NCBI RefSeq assembly: GCF_963082655.1
Contig: NC_081552.1
Coordinates: forward strand, 62,174,930 to 62,238,929
Source of the DNA: Stomoxys calcitrans
Lineage: Eukaryota > Arthropoda > Insecta > Diptera > Muscidae
DNA: 64,000 bases
Direction: 5' to 3'
Of this stretch, positions 44,469 through 55,439 are shown piece after piece. The position numbers were made by a program, and so were the translations under genes. Under the pieces are notes generated by a model, which saw only the letters and a program-made list of their open reading frames with translations, did not search any database and was not told the DNA's origin. Position 1 is the stretch's first letter; every line of letters begins with the position of its first letter.

Positions 44469-45810
44469 CCGATGGCTTTGGTGCAGGCACATCCTCCTGC
44501 TGAGACAAAGAAGGAAATCTGGTAACTGACGCATATAGCATTCTGAGGATATGGAAAGAACATTTTACCCAATTGCTAGTGTCCGAAGTTGGCGGCGAAG
44601 AGGATACCGCAGAACCAATCAATGATGATGGTATAGAACGTTTACCTCCTAGTCAGAATGAGGTCCAAGTAGCAGTTACCCGACTAAAGAAGAATAAGGC
44701 AGCAGGAGCCGACGGGTTACCCGCTGAACTATTTAAGACCGAAGGCGACACGCTGATAAGGCGTAGGCATCAGCTTATCTGCGCGATTTAGCTAGAAGAA
44801 CGCATACCCGAAGATTGGAACCTCAACATACTATGTCCCATACACAAGAAAGGAGACAAGGCGGAATGTGCCAACTACAGAGGAATAAGTCTCCTCCCCA
44901 TCGCATACAAGATACTCTCGAGAGTACTGGAAAAGACTCGCGATCGACAAATCAACACCTACCATCTCTTTGTTGACTACAAAGCGACACTTGCTGCGTT
45001 CCTCATTACGAATAGGAAAGAATCTCTCCGAACCATTTAATACCAAACGAGGTTTCAGACAGGGAGACAGCCTCTCGTGTGATCTCTTTAATATCCCGTT
45101 GGAGAAGATTATACGAGTTGCAGATGTGAATAGATATGGCACACTTATCACAAGACAACACATGCTACTCGCCTATGCCGACGACATTAACATCATGGGT
45201 CGGTCACAGGGAGTAGTAACTGCTGCCTTTGAAAGAATCGAAAGTGAAAATGTGTCTGGCAGTAAATGGAGATAAAACGAAATGGATGGTTTCAACTCTC
45301 AAATCGCCTTGTACAACTGAGCAGATTAAGATAATGGAGAAAGTTGGACTTTGGGCTAAATAAGCAGTTTAGAAACAAGTTCAACTCTCGACAGACGAAG
45401 ATTACACAATAAAAGACACTGATACTACTCGTGTTGTTATGTGGTTCTGAGGCATGGGTACTTGTGAAAGCAGATGAGCCAGTGCTTGGAGTATTTGAGA
45501 GAAAGATTCTTCGTAAAATATATGGACCAGTTTGCGTTAATGGAGAATACAGGCGACGTATGAACCGCGAGCTGTATGACGATGATAGCATAGTTATATG
45601 CATCAAAATACAACTGATGCATTCGCTAGGTCATAGTGTTCAGAATGGATGAAGAAGCTCCAGCAAAGAAGTCTTTTGAAGGCAAACAGGAAAGACCAAA
45701 AGCCCTGTGGAAAGATCAAGTGTTGAGAGACACCTCGAAACTTGGTGTCAGAGATTTTAGAATGAGCGCAGAAGATCGAGGCGCTTGGAACGCTGCGGCG
45801 GACCCTCGCC
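44469..45810 (+). pseudogene. RTE/BovB-like reverse transcriptase, degenerate
   Basis: Continuation of the RTE copy. 44573-44791: EVGGEEDTAEPINDDGIERL and AGADGLPAELFKTEG. Then [20 protein letters not shown] and [18 protein letters not shown] at 44800-44930. Motif A is truncated at FVDYKA by a shared deletion at about 44985. 44970-45275 has TKRGFRQGDSLSCDLFN and an intact LLAYADDINIMGR. After a second deletion at about 45340: LLCGSEAWVLVKADEPVLG and the C-terminus to about 45800. There are many stops, so it is inactive. Confidence 0.85.
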
Positions 45811-47331
45811 CTAACCCTAATTTTCAGAAACGCCAGATCTCGGAGACGGGTGGTGCGAAATTTTGTGTGCTCTCATAAAGTACCCTAAAAATAAAAATTT
45901 TGTATCCGAATTTCGGATGGGGTACCGCCCCACCCTAAAATCACCAAACATATATTTAGACCAATCACGACAATATGGGACTCACATGAAAGGTATTTAC
46001 GATAAGAAAACGGCATAAGTGCTAGGGGGACCACCCCAACCCCCAAAACACCCCTTAATCGGACATATTTACCGACCATAGCAATATGGTACTCAAATGA
46101 AAGGTATTTGCGAGTAGAATAGGAATATGATATTTAAATGTGTGACCACGTTTATGGGGGTCCACCCCTTCCCCAAAACACCCCCGTAACAGGACTTATT
46201 TACTGACCATAGGAATATGGGGCTTAGATAAAAGGTATTTGAGTGTAGAATTAGAATCTGATATCCAAATATGGGACCAAGTGTTTGAGGGGCCGCCTCT
46301 CCCCAAAAACATCTCCCAAAGGGGACAAATTTACGACAATAGTCACATGGGGCTCAAATGAAAGGTCTTTGGGAGTAAAGCACGAATCTAATATCAATAT
46401 TCGGGAAAAGTGTCTAATGGGCCACCCCACTCCCAACAACACCCAAATAGTAAGTATTTGCTGACTATTGCAATATGAGTCTCTAATAAGAGGGCTTTTA
46501 GAGTGGAACACGAATCCGATATATTTTGAGTGGCCGCCCATCCCGCACAATACCCCCCAAGCCGATCATGTTTGCCGACTATGGAAATATGGGGCTCAAA
46601 TTAAAGGTATTTGGGAGTAGACCACGTATTTGATGCCAACATTAGGGACCAACTGTCTAGGGGACGTCCCACCATAACAACCCCCAAAGAGGTCGTATTT
46701 GCTCACCAAGACAATTTGGGTCTTAAAGAGAGTGGGACTAAATATTTATAGTTTTTAGAGCCAATACCCCAAACCGGACCAAAAACTGCCTCCAATACAT
46801 TATTTGACCAATTAAAACAATGGGGATCAAATGATATTTTAGAGTAGAGTGCGTCATTCAAATATATCCTCAAGTAGCAGTTGGAGTGTGGTGCACAACC
46901 CTCATATAGACACCTTCCACCAAACAGCTGTATACACCAAGCATGAGGTTGTGGAATGCGAATCTGATTTCTTCATTTTGCTTATATATCTAGCGGACCA
47001 CCTCACCCCAAAATAGTCGATCAATCATAATTATCTAACAGGACACTGTGTGATTTAATTAATGTTTGAGAACGCAAATAAATGCAGGACACCAAAATTA
47101 TGACGTTCAGCGTGATAGGAGGAGTTGCAAAACTTAACGTTAAGATTCCAACCACTTTTAGTTCAACCATAGAGAAGACCAAACGACGTGCTGCTGGGCA
47201 AAACTTTTTTGTTCAAAAGTTTACATGGTTTAATAGTAAGAACTATCGCCACCGCACAAAATATAGAGACGGGCAAATTAGTTCTTTGCCACAGACAATC
47301 GTTTAATATGGCAATTTGAAATGATTTCAAA
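45811..47331 (+). mobile_element. Helitron body with about 113-131-bp internal repeats
   Basis: CTCAAATGAAAGGTATTTG-type blocks start at about 46094, 46225, 46355, 46483 and 46596 (spacings 131, 130, 128, 113), with paired GGGGxCCxCCCC blocks. The left part is the reverse of 13250-13330. The right part from about 46900 matches 23670-24030. No TC or CTAG ends remain, and a mini-me A follows. Confidence 0.68.
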
Positions 47332-48131
47332 CAAGAAAGAGCGTGCTAAGTTCGGCCGGGCCGAGTCTTATATACCATCTACCATAGATCGCATTTGTCG
47401 AGTTCTTTGCGTGGGATCTCTTTTTAGGCAAACAAAGAATAATGAATAAGAACTGTTATGCTATTGGATCTATATCTAGTTATAGTCCGATTCGGACCAT
47501 AAATGAATTGAATGCTGAACATTGTATATGTTATTGTGTTATAAATATTTCAGTCCCTTCGGATAAGAATAGCGCTCTGTAGGGGCTCAAAAAGCAAAAT
47601 CGATTCAGACTATATTGGCCACGTATGTTGAAGGTCATGGGAGAAGCCGTTGTACAAAATGCGCCACCTAGAGGCTCAAGAAGTCAAGACCCAAGATCGG
47701 TTTATATGACAGCTATATCAGGCTATGAACCGATTTCAACCATACTTAGCACAGTTGTTGAAAGTGGTACCAGAACATCGCGTGCAAAATTTCAGTCAAA
47801 TCGGATGAGAATTTCGCCCCCTAGAAGCTTAAGAAATCATGTCCCAAGATCGGTTTATATGGGAGCTGTATCTAAACATGATCCAAATACAATCCCAACC
47901 AACCTACACCATTAACAAGTATTTGTGCTAAATTTCAAGCGCCTAGCTTTACTCCTTCGAAAGTTAGCGTGCTTTCGACAGACAGATGAACGGATATGGC
48001 TAGATGGACTTAACATGTCATGACGATCAAGCATATATATACTTTATGGGGTCTTAGACGCATATTTCGAGGTGTTACAAACAAAATGACGAAATAAGTA
48101 TACCCCCATTCTATGGTGGAGGATATAAAAA
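47332..48131 (+). mobile_element. mini-me/DINE-like element, type A, complete
   Basis: CAAGAAAGAGCGTGCTAAGT, dyad TTCGGCCGGGCCGAGT, CATCTACCATAGATCGCATT, about three units, a short CAGACAGATGAACGG tract, core ATATATACTTTATGGGGTC and the end CTATGGTGGAGGATATAAAA. Confidence 0.82.
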
Positions 48132-48452
48132 GACTAAATGATGACTATTTAATAGGTAGTCATGTAGTCATTTATAGACAACTACCACATGGTGAGCAAA
48201 GTTATCGGCGTTTAGCCACTACAAGCGAGTCCTAGCACTAACATTTAAGTTAGAGCCATCTACTGGCAGTTTTAAAGGGCTATTTTCAAATGGATTTAGT
48301 TGTTCCAATTGAAAACAGCAAGTCAGTGGCGCTTATTTGGAGAAACCAACATAAACAAAAAGAGGGCAGAGTAGTCAAAATTGAGCATACAGCATTAATC
48401 TTCCTTATGACTTCGTTGCGGTTGTTTGCGGTATTATTTTTAACTTTCCCAC
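48132..48452. other. unassigned stretch left of MITE candidate
   Basis: About 320 bp, no gene or repeat family recognised. Confidence 0.45.
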
Positions 48453-48879
48453 TCTAAAGCTGGGTATGCACCGCTTGCGAAATTTTCGATTGCAGCCAAG
48501 ACAGTTATGTCGCCACTGAAAAATCATTGTGTATAATACAAGATGGCGACAATCATCGATTCATAATTTTGGCCGAATTTAATCGTTTTTGGCTAGTAAA
48601 GTACGTTTGTGTTGTAAATGATATTTTTATTTGCAAATTACTTTATTTCATTTAGATTGGAGCTATTAAAACATACATTGTCATTCGTGGTTGCAAGAAA
48701 AAATTTACCAATGCCTATTATGTCACCCTGTTACGCAAAGAAAATTTCAATTGAGCTGCGTACCAACAAAAAAATTTTCGGTTACGGTACCCGTAGCGAA
48801 ATTTCATTAAGGATTTGTCAATGCCTTTCTTATGTTAACGAAAATTTCGTCAGAGGTGCATACTGCGCCTAAGATGGGC
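48453..48879. mobile_element. MITE candidate with about 30-bp imperfect terminal inverted repeats
   Basis: The left end contains GGGTATGCACCGCTTGCGAA then ATTTTCG. The right end contains CGAAAATTTCGTCAGAGGTG then CATACTGCGCC. Reversed, they align as GTATGCACC..(C/T)TGCGAAATTTTCG with few differences. The interior has no transposase-like frame, and subrepeats of CAATGCC...AAAATTTC are present. Superfamily and target duplication were not determined. Confidence 0.5.
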
Positions 48880-49059
48880 TTGTACAATTATTATCAAAAC
48901 CACCAGATCTAAAGATGGGTAGGGCGATTTAAACGAAATATTGTTGGCACACATACATTAACCCAAAATCAGGATCTGAGGTTGGGCGCCTGGGAGGGCT
49001 GCCCCAAAAAACACCTTAAATCGGACATATTTGCAGACCATGGCAGTATGGATCTTAAA
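48880..49059 (+). mobile_element. Helitron unit fragment and spacer
   Basis: 48950-49055 carries one Helitron-type unit (GGGCTGCCCCAAAAAACACC, TCGGACATATTTGCAGACC). 48880-48950 is unassigned. Confidence 0.5.
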
Positions 49060-49300
49060 CCAGTAAGGAAGGGCAAAAGTCGGGCGGTGCCGACTATATA
49101 ATACTCTACACCTGCCCTATAAGTACAATGTGGGACCTATATCCAATTCTGAACCAATTTTGATGGACCTCGGCGAGCAAATATGTTCAAACTGTAAAAA
49201 CTACGGTTGACAAATGGCAACATTATGGCAAATTACCCAAAATCTTACGAACGTATATATGGTTATATATATATAGTTATTATATATAGTTAAAATCGAG

Positions 49301-49379
<79 letters not shown>

Positions 49380-49388
49380 TATATATAT
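49060..49388 (+). mobile_element. mini-me/DINE-like 5' end, type D, with TA tract
   Basis: AAGGAAGGGCAAAAGTCGGG, dyad AGTCGGGCGGTGCCGACT (49078-49095), CACCTGCCCTATAAGTACAA, then the leader as in the reverse of 55800-55890. From about 49260 the sequence becomes (TA)n and runs into the gap. Confidence 0.7.
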
Positions 49389-49588
49389 NNNNNNNNNNNN
49401 NNNNNNNNNNNNNNNNNNNNNNNNNNNNNNNNNNNNNNNNNNNNNNNNNNNNNNNNNNNNNNNNNNNNNNNNNNNNNNNNNNNNNNNNNNNNNNNNNNNN
49501 NNNNNNNNNNNNNNNNNNNNNNNNNNNNNNNNNNNNNNNNNNNNNNNNNNNNNNNNNNNNNNNNNNNNNNNNNNNNNNNNNNNNNNNN
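49389..49588. other. assembly gap (200 N)
   Basis: 200 N directly after a TA microsatellite, so the break was probably caused by that repeat. Confidence 0.99.
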
Positions 49589-49732
49589 GGTAGAGTAGCG
49601 TGTTATGTAGTTGGTTCCGCCTGGCTTTTGCCTTTACGTATCCCTACTGCGTACAGTGTTGTCCTATAACCGCTATGGTCACCACAGCGGATATCAAAAT
49701 ATGGAATCTTTAAAGATACTTCTTAGGACCAA
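49589..49732. other. unassigned stretch after gap
   Basis: Contains a near-palindrome CCGCTATGGTCACCACAGCG at about 49660. Nothing else recognised. Confidence 0.4.
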
Positions 49733-50533
49733 CAATTAAAAGCATGCTAAATTCGGCCGGGCCGAATTTTGGGAACCCGACATCATGGATGCTGCTAAAA
49801 ACGTATACAAAATAAATTTTAAAGATTCTAGGAACCGAACAAGGTTAATGGAGAGACCAGATTATAGACTGATTTGGACAATACGTGGCTGTTGGAAGTC
49901 TTAACAGAACTCCACATGTCAGCCAAATCGGACAAAAATTGCGGTTTGTAAGGACTCAAGATGTCAAATCGGCAGATCGGTTAACATGGTTTTAGACGGA
50001 CTTGAACCGTAATTGACACAGTTGTTGGAAGTCATAACAAAACACTGCATGCAAAGTTTTAGCCAAATCGGACAAAAATTATGCCTTGTAAGGACTCAAA
50101 AAGTACAATCGGGAGATCGGTATATATGGGAGCTAAATCAGGTTATATACCGATTTGGACCGTACTTAGCACAGTTGTTGGAAGTCATAACAGAACACTA
50201 CATGCAAAATGTAAGCCAAATCGGACAAAAATTGGGGCTTTCAGGTTTGCAAGAGGTCAAATCGGAATATCGGTTTATATGGGAGCTATCTAAATCGATA
50301 TGGTAATATGGTAATCGATACTAAGTATCTGTGCACAATTTCAAGCGGCTAGTTTTACGCGTTCGACCGCTATCGTGACTTCGACGGACGGACGGACATG
50401 GCTAGATCGACTCAGAATGTCGAGACAATGAAGAATATATATACTTTATGGGGTCATAGATCAATATTTCGAGGTGTTACAAACGGAATGACTAGTTTAG
50501 TATATACCCATCCTGTGGTGGTGGGTGTAAAAA
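49733..50533 (+). mobile_element. mini-me/DINE-like element, type B, complete
   Basis: Dyad AAATTCGGCCGGGCCGAATT (49749 onward, 10-bp arms), type B leader (CATGGATGCTGCTAAAAACG), three units, GACGGACGGACATGGCTAG, core ATATATATACTTTATGGGGT and the end GGTGGTGGGTGTAAAAA. Confidence 0.84.
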
Positions 50534-50974
50534 TGGATTTTGCAGCGTAGGCAGTGCTTTGTCAATTTACTAGTATTATTTTCGAGAAAAGGAATTTTGT
50601 CAGTAAGCACCGGTTAGTTCAGTCAAATAAAGTTTAAAACTTAAGAGACCAGTCTCTATTAGTAAACAGGAATATATAATTTTTCTGACTTTTAATGGGT
50701 AAAGCTACAATAAACAAAACTACCACCAACCAACCGATCGCACAGTTCATGTTGATAAGTGATCAATGAATTGTTTGTCCATACTTATATCACACGCCAC
50801 CAGGACCGACATTAAGACTAAGTTAAGCCAAGACTTTAGTTGTAGTGGTAGCATTTAAGAAACTTCTCAGTCAAGGTAAAATTTTTAGAAAAAGCTTAAC
50901 ACTTAGAAAGATATTCAGGCTCAAAAGAGCCAAATTTTAGTCTTCGCATAAGTAACTAAAACAGTTCCAACATA

Positions 50975-51144
50975 CTTGCCTATAACTGTCATAGCTAAAA
51001 CACTATGCTCGTACGGTTTACCCCAATTCTACAGGGTAAATTTCTTTCACATTCACATTCTTGCCTATAACTGTCATAGCTAAAACACTGTGCTCGTACG
51101 GTTTACCCCAATTCTACAGGGTAAATTTCTTTCACATTCAAATA
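50975..51144. repeat. 85-bp tandem duplication
   Basis: CTTGCCTATAACTGTCATAG begins at 50975 and 51060. The two 85-bp units differ at one internal base (CACTATGCTCG / CACTGTGCTCG) and at the last few bases. Likely a recent slippage event or an assembly duplication. Confidence 0.92.
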
Positions 51145-51310
51145 AAATTTTATATGCCTTGGTTGCTCAGAGAGATGGTTCTTCTCAGCGTGTGTTTGTT
51201 CTTCATGGCTCGCCGAAAACATTATAAAAGCTTCTGATAACCGTATTTTACTTGGCTCTTTGTTTTGGTTTTATTGTTGTATAGTCGTGGCCGTTACGTA
51301 GGTTTGTTGG

Positions 51311-51490
51311 TTACCAGTTGTGGTGATGGTGTTGCTGTTGATGGTGCTTTTGTTGGTCCTGTTGCTGTTGGGTTATGTTGTCATCTGAGGCAGAGGAATG
51401 TCTTTGTGTGTGTGCAGTATAGTTTATGTTATTTATCACTCCCCCATTCGAAGCGGAATGAAATGGAACGACATGAGTAACAACATCCTT
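51311..51490 (-). CDS. possible Q/H-rich (opa-like) exon, hypothetical
   Basis: A minus-strand frame between stops at 51491 and 51311 reads ...SSASDDNITQQQQDQQKHHQ and ends QQHHHHNW. Imperfect CAR/CAY runs of this kind encode Q/H tracts in many dipteran transcription factors. They also occur in non-coding DNA. There is no start codon in the tract and no flanking exon was identified. Confidence 0.2.
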   Translation of the reverse strand, partial: KDVVTHVVPFHSASNGGVINNINYTAHTQRHSSASDDNITQQQQDQQKHHQQQHHHHNW

Positions 51491-51780
51491 TTATGGATTT
51501 CTAAATACAAGAAGAGCTTTCTTGTTGTTCCCTTGGAACATTCCAAAACAACAGAGCGGCTACTGACAGACATTCACATTAATTTGTATGCAACCAACCA
51601 CTCATATTAGTTTATTACTCCATGTATGAATATTGGATTGCTATGTTTAATGGTTGTTGGAATGCAGCAAAGTTAAGGGAATACAAAGAATACGATTATT
51701 CCAAGCCAGCGAATATTGAGCTGGGTCGGTAGATTGAAACTGCATAAAGATATGTTGATATGTTTGTCTCATGTATAATA

Positions 51781-52039
51781 CTAGCTGGCTCCGTGTGCTT
51801 CGCTACATCCTAAAGTTGCTACTTAAAATTTAATGTTTCTGAAAATACTTTGAAACTGGTGCCCAGAGTCATGGGTCTTTCTCGGATCTACACTACTTTA
51901 GGTGTTTATCGTATGTATTGTTCATATACATACGAAATACGATACAAAGTTTTAAAGTCCCACAGGACCTTATTCTGAATTTTGGAGTATGGTGATTTCG
52001 ATCGAAGAATATTTTGCAAATAAGTATTCCGATCGGTTT
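51781..52039 (-). mobile_element. Helitron 3' end fragment
   Basis: CTAGCTGGCTCCGTGTGCTT then CGCTAC is the reverse of the common insect Helitron terminus (GTAGCGAAGC...CAGCTAG|T). The remaining 200 bp has no clear Helitron units. Confidence 0.55.
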
Positions 52040-52311
52040 GTAAACCCCACCCCCCCACTTTGGCACAGGGTACTTTAACTAATTGAATTTGATTGTAACA
52101 CCCAGAAGGAAAAGCGATAAACCCATTGATAGGTAAACCGATCGACTCGGAATCACTTCCTGATTCGATTTAGCTATGTCTGTCTGTCTGTCGCCCGTCT
52201 GTCGTTGTTAATTTCTGTACAAAGTACAGGTCGCACTTTTCGGCCGATAGTCTTAAAACTTGGTGCAGGTATCTTTTTCGGCCTAGACACGAAGCCTATT
52301 TAAATTCAAAA
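52040..52311 (-). mobile_element. old mini-me element (type E) with TGTC tract
   Basis: GATTGTAACACCCAGAAGGA, a decayed core (GACTCGGAATCACTTCCTGA), TTAGCTATGTCTGTCTGTCT then GTCGCCCGTCTGTCG, and AGTACAGGTCGCACTTTTCG. The CACCCAGAAGGAA form is the one I associate with mini-me copies outside this fly group, so this may be an ancestral lineage. Confidence 0.6.
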
Positions 52312-53380
52312 CAAGTAAAAAGGCATTAAGTTCGGCCGGGTCGAACTTTGGATACCCACCACCTCGGGTATATATGTAAAGCACCTTTCGTCAAAATCCG
52401 GTGAAAAATGCATACCTTAAGCCCCATAGAAGCTATATCGAAATATGTTCCGATTTGGACCAAATACTAATAAGTACACATAATTGTTCAATTGTATATA
52501 ACAAAATATTGGTCTTTTAAGTAGCTATATCTAACAATAAACCGATTTGAAGCATGTACCACACGGATGTCGAAATGCTTAGCATAAGTCACTGTGTAAA
52601 ATTTCAGTGAAATCGTATTATAAATGCGACTTTTATGGGATCAAGACTATAAATCGAGATATCGGTCTATATGGCAGATCTGCACGGATCTGGGTCAAAT
52701 TTGAATAGGATGTCGAAGGGCCTAACACAACTCACCGTCCCAAATTTCTGCGTCATCAGACAATAAACGCGCCTTTTATGACCCCCAAAACCTTAGATCG
52801 AGAGATCGGGCTATATGCCATATTGCAGAAGTATGTCGAGGTGCTTAATTTAACCCACTGTCATCAATTTCGGCCACATTGGACAATAAATGCGCCTTTT
52901 ATGGACCCAAAACCTTTAATCGAGAGATCGGTATATATGGCAGCTATATCCAAATCTGGACCGATCTGAGCCAAATTGACAAAGGATGTCGAAGGGCTTA
53001 ACACTACTCACTGTCCCAAATTTCAGCAAAATCGGGTAATAAATGTGGTTTTTATGGGCGTAAAACCCTAAATCAGGGGATCGGTCTATATGGCAGCTAT
53101 ATCCAAATCAGGACCGATCTGGGCCAAATTGACGAAGGATGTCGAAGGGCTTATCACAACTCACTATCCCAAATTGCAGCAAAATCGGATAATAAATGTG
53201 GCTGTTTATGGGCCTAAGACCCTAAATCGATAGATTGGTCTATATGGCAGCTATATCCAAATCTGGACCGATCTGAACCAAATTGACAAAGGATATCGAA
53301 GGGCCTAACATAACTCACTGTCCCAAATTTCAGCAAAATCGGATAATAAATGTGGCTTTAATGGGCCTAAGACCCTAAAT
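52312..53380 (+). mobile_element. mini-me/DINE-like element, type C, 5' end and six units
   Basis: CAAGTAAAAAGGCATTAAGT, TTCGGCCGGGTCGAACTTTG, CCACCTCGGGTATATATG, units with TATATGGCAGCTATATCCAA at about 153-bp spacing. No core or 3' end; it passes into type D sequence at about 53380. Confidence 0.8.
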
Positions 53381-53546
53381 CGGATATAGCTCCCATATTT
53401 ATGTTCCACCGATTGGACTAATATTGCAATTATGTGGTTATTTCTTAACCGTTTCTCTCGAAATTCGGCAGGAAGGACTCTCTTGACTCTCGATATTACT
53501 GGCGAATTTCATAGAAATCGGTTCAGATTTAGATATAGCTCTCTTG
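53381..53546 (-). mobile_element. mini-me/DINE-like type D, left part of a split copy
   Basis: GATATAGCTCCCATATTTAT, CCGTTTCTCTCGAAATTCGG and GGTTCAGATTTAGATATAGC in reverse orientation. The copy resumes at 55440 after two later insertions. Confidence 0.65.
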
Positions 53547-54838
53547 TTATACCCTCCACCATAAGATGGGGGTTATACTAATTTCGTCATTCTGTTTGTA
53601 ACTACTCGAAATATTCGTCTGAGACCCCATAAAGTATATATATTCTTGATCGTCGCGACATTCTATGTCGATCTAGCCATGTCTGTCCGTCCGTCCGTCT
53701 GTCTGTCGAAAGCACGCTAACTTCCGAAGGAGTAACGCTAGCCGCTTGAAATTTTGCACAAATACTTCTTATTAGTGTAGGTCGGTTGGTGTTGTAAATG
53801 GGCCATATTGGTGCATGTTTTGATATTGCTGCCATATAAACCGATCTTGGGTCTTGGCTTCTTGAGCCTCTAGAGTGCGTAATTCTTATCCAATTGGAAT
53901 GAAATTTTGCACGACATGTGTTGTTATGATATCCAATAACCATGCTAAGTATGGTTCAAATCGGTCCATGTTTTAATATAGCTGCCATATAAACCGATCT
54001 TGGGTCTTGACTTCTTGAGCCTCTAGAGTGGGCAATTCTTATCCGATTGGAATGAAATTTTGCACGACGTGTTTTTTTTTTGATATCCAACAACTTTGCC
54101 AAGTATAGTTCAAATCGGTCCATAACCTAATATAGCTGCCATACCAACCGATCTTGGGTCTTGACTTCTTGAGCCTCTAGAGTGCGCAAATCTTATTCGA
54201 TTGGAATGAAATTTTGCACGACGTATTTTGTTATGATATCCAATAAATGTGCCATGTATGGTTCAAATCGGTCCATAATCTGATATAGCTGTCATATAAA
54301 CCTATCTTGGGTCTTGACTTCTTGAGCCTCCAGAGGGCGCAATTCTTATCCGATTTGAATGAATTTTGGCACGACGTGTTTTGTTATGATATCCAACAAC
54401 TGTGCCAAGTATGGTTCAAATCGGTCCATAACCTGATATAGCTGTCATATAAACCGATCTTGGGTCTAGACTTCTTGAGCCTCTGGAGTGTGCAATTCTT
54501 GTCCGATTGGAATGAAATTTTGTACGACGGATTCTCTCATGACCATCAACATACGTGTTTATTATGGTCTGAATCGGTCTATAGCCCGATACAGCTCCCA
54601 TATAAATCGATCCCTCTATTTTACTTCTAGAGCCCCTAAAGGGCGCAATTCTTATTCGAATTGGCTGACATTTTACACAGGTCTCCAGCATGTAATAATA
54701 TAATAATGGCAGAGCAAATCTTTTCTTATATCCTTTTTTGCCTAAGAAGAGATGCCGGGAGAAGAACTCGGCAAATGCGATCCATGGTGGAGGGTATGTA
54801 AGATTCGGCCCGGCCGAACTTAGCACGCTTTTACTTGT
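53547..54838 (-). mobile_element. mini-me/DINE-like element, type A, complete, nested in type D
   Basis: TATACCCTCCACCATAAGAT, core AAAGTATATATATTCTTGAT, GTCCGTCCGTCCGTCTGTCT, six units (period 153), type A leader (ACATTTTACACAGGTCTCCA), reversed 5' end GGCCCGGCCGAACTTAGCAC then GCTTTTACTTGT. Confidence 0.86.
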
Positions 54839-54844
54839 ATATAT

Positions 54845-55439
54845 AGGGTGATTTTTTTGAGGTTAGGATTTTCATGCATTAGTATTTGACAGATCACGTG
54901 GGATTTCAGACATGGTGTCAAAGAGAAAGATGCTCAGTATGCTTTGACATTTCATCATGAATAGACTTACTAACGAGCAACGCTTGCAAATCATTGAATT
55001 TTATTACCAAAATCAGTGTTCGGTTCGAAATGTGTTCATTCACCGTAACGTTGCGTCCAACAGCATCTTTGAAAAAATACGGTCCAATGATTCCACCAGC
55101 GTACAAACCACACCAAACAGTGCATTTTTCGGGATGCATGGGCAGTTCTTGAACGGCTTCTGGTTGCTCTTCACTCCAAATGCGGCAATTTTGCTTATTT
55201 ACGTAGCCATTCAACCAGAAATGAGCCTCATCGCTGAACGGTGAATGAACACATTTCGAACCGAACACTGATTTTGGTAATAAAATTCAATGATTTGCAA
55301 GCGTTGCTCGTTAGTAAGTCTATTCATGATGAAATGTCAAAGCATACTGAGCATCTTTCTCTTTGACACCATGTCTGAAATCCCACGTGATCTGTCAAAT
55401 ACTAATGCATGAAAATCCTAACCTCAAAAAAATCACCCT
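54845..55439. mobile_element. foldback Tc1/mariner-type element with 201-bp perfect arms
   Basis: Arms 54845-55045 and 55239-55439 are perfect reverse complements starting AGGGTGATTTTTTTGAGGTT. Each includes a putative transposase N-terminus (MNRLTNEQRLQIIEFYYQNQ). The centre, 55046-55238 minus, encodes FSDEAHFWLNGYVNKQNCRI and GGIIGPYFFKDAV, the first catalytic Asp region of a Tc1/mariner-superfamily transposase. TA-rich flanks agree with TA target choice. Non-autonomous; its transcript would be a 201-bp hairpin. Confidence 0.85.

Larger units (their letters stand above)
50534..51780. other. non-repetitive island with 85-bp tandem duplication
   Basis: About 1.25 kb unlike the repeat families. 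It holds the duplication at 50975-51144, a CAA/CAG/CAY-rich minus-strand frame (51311-51490) and no recognised gene. Possibly host intronic or intergenic DNA. Confidence 0.5.

Noticed and set aside
45795..45825. CCCTAACCCTAA as a telomere-type repeat
   Set aside because: Only two units, at the edge of a Helitron-derived segment; the reverse form at about 13330 is also not an array. Dipteran telomeres lack such short repeats.
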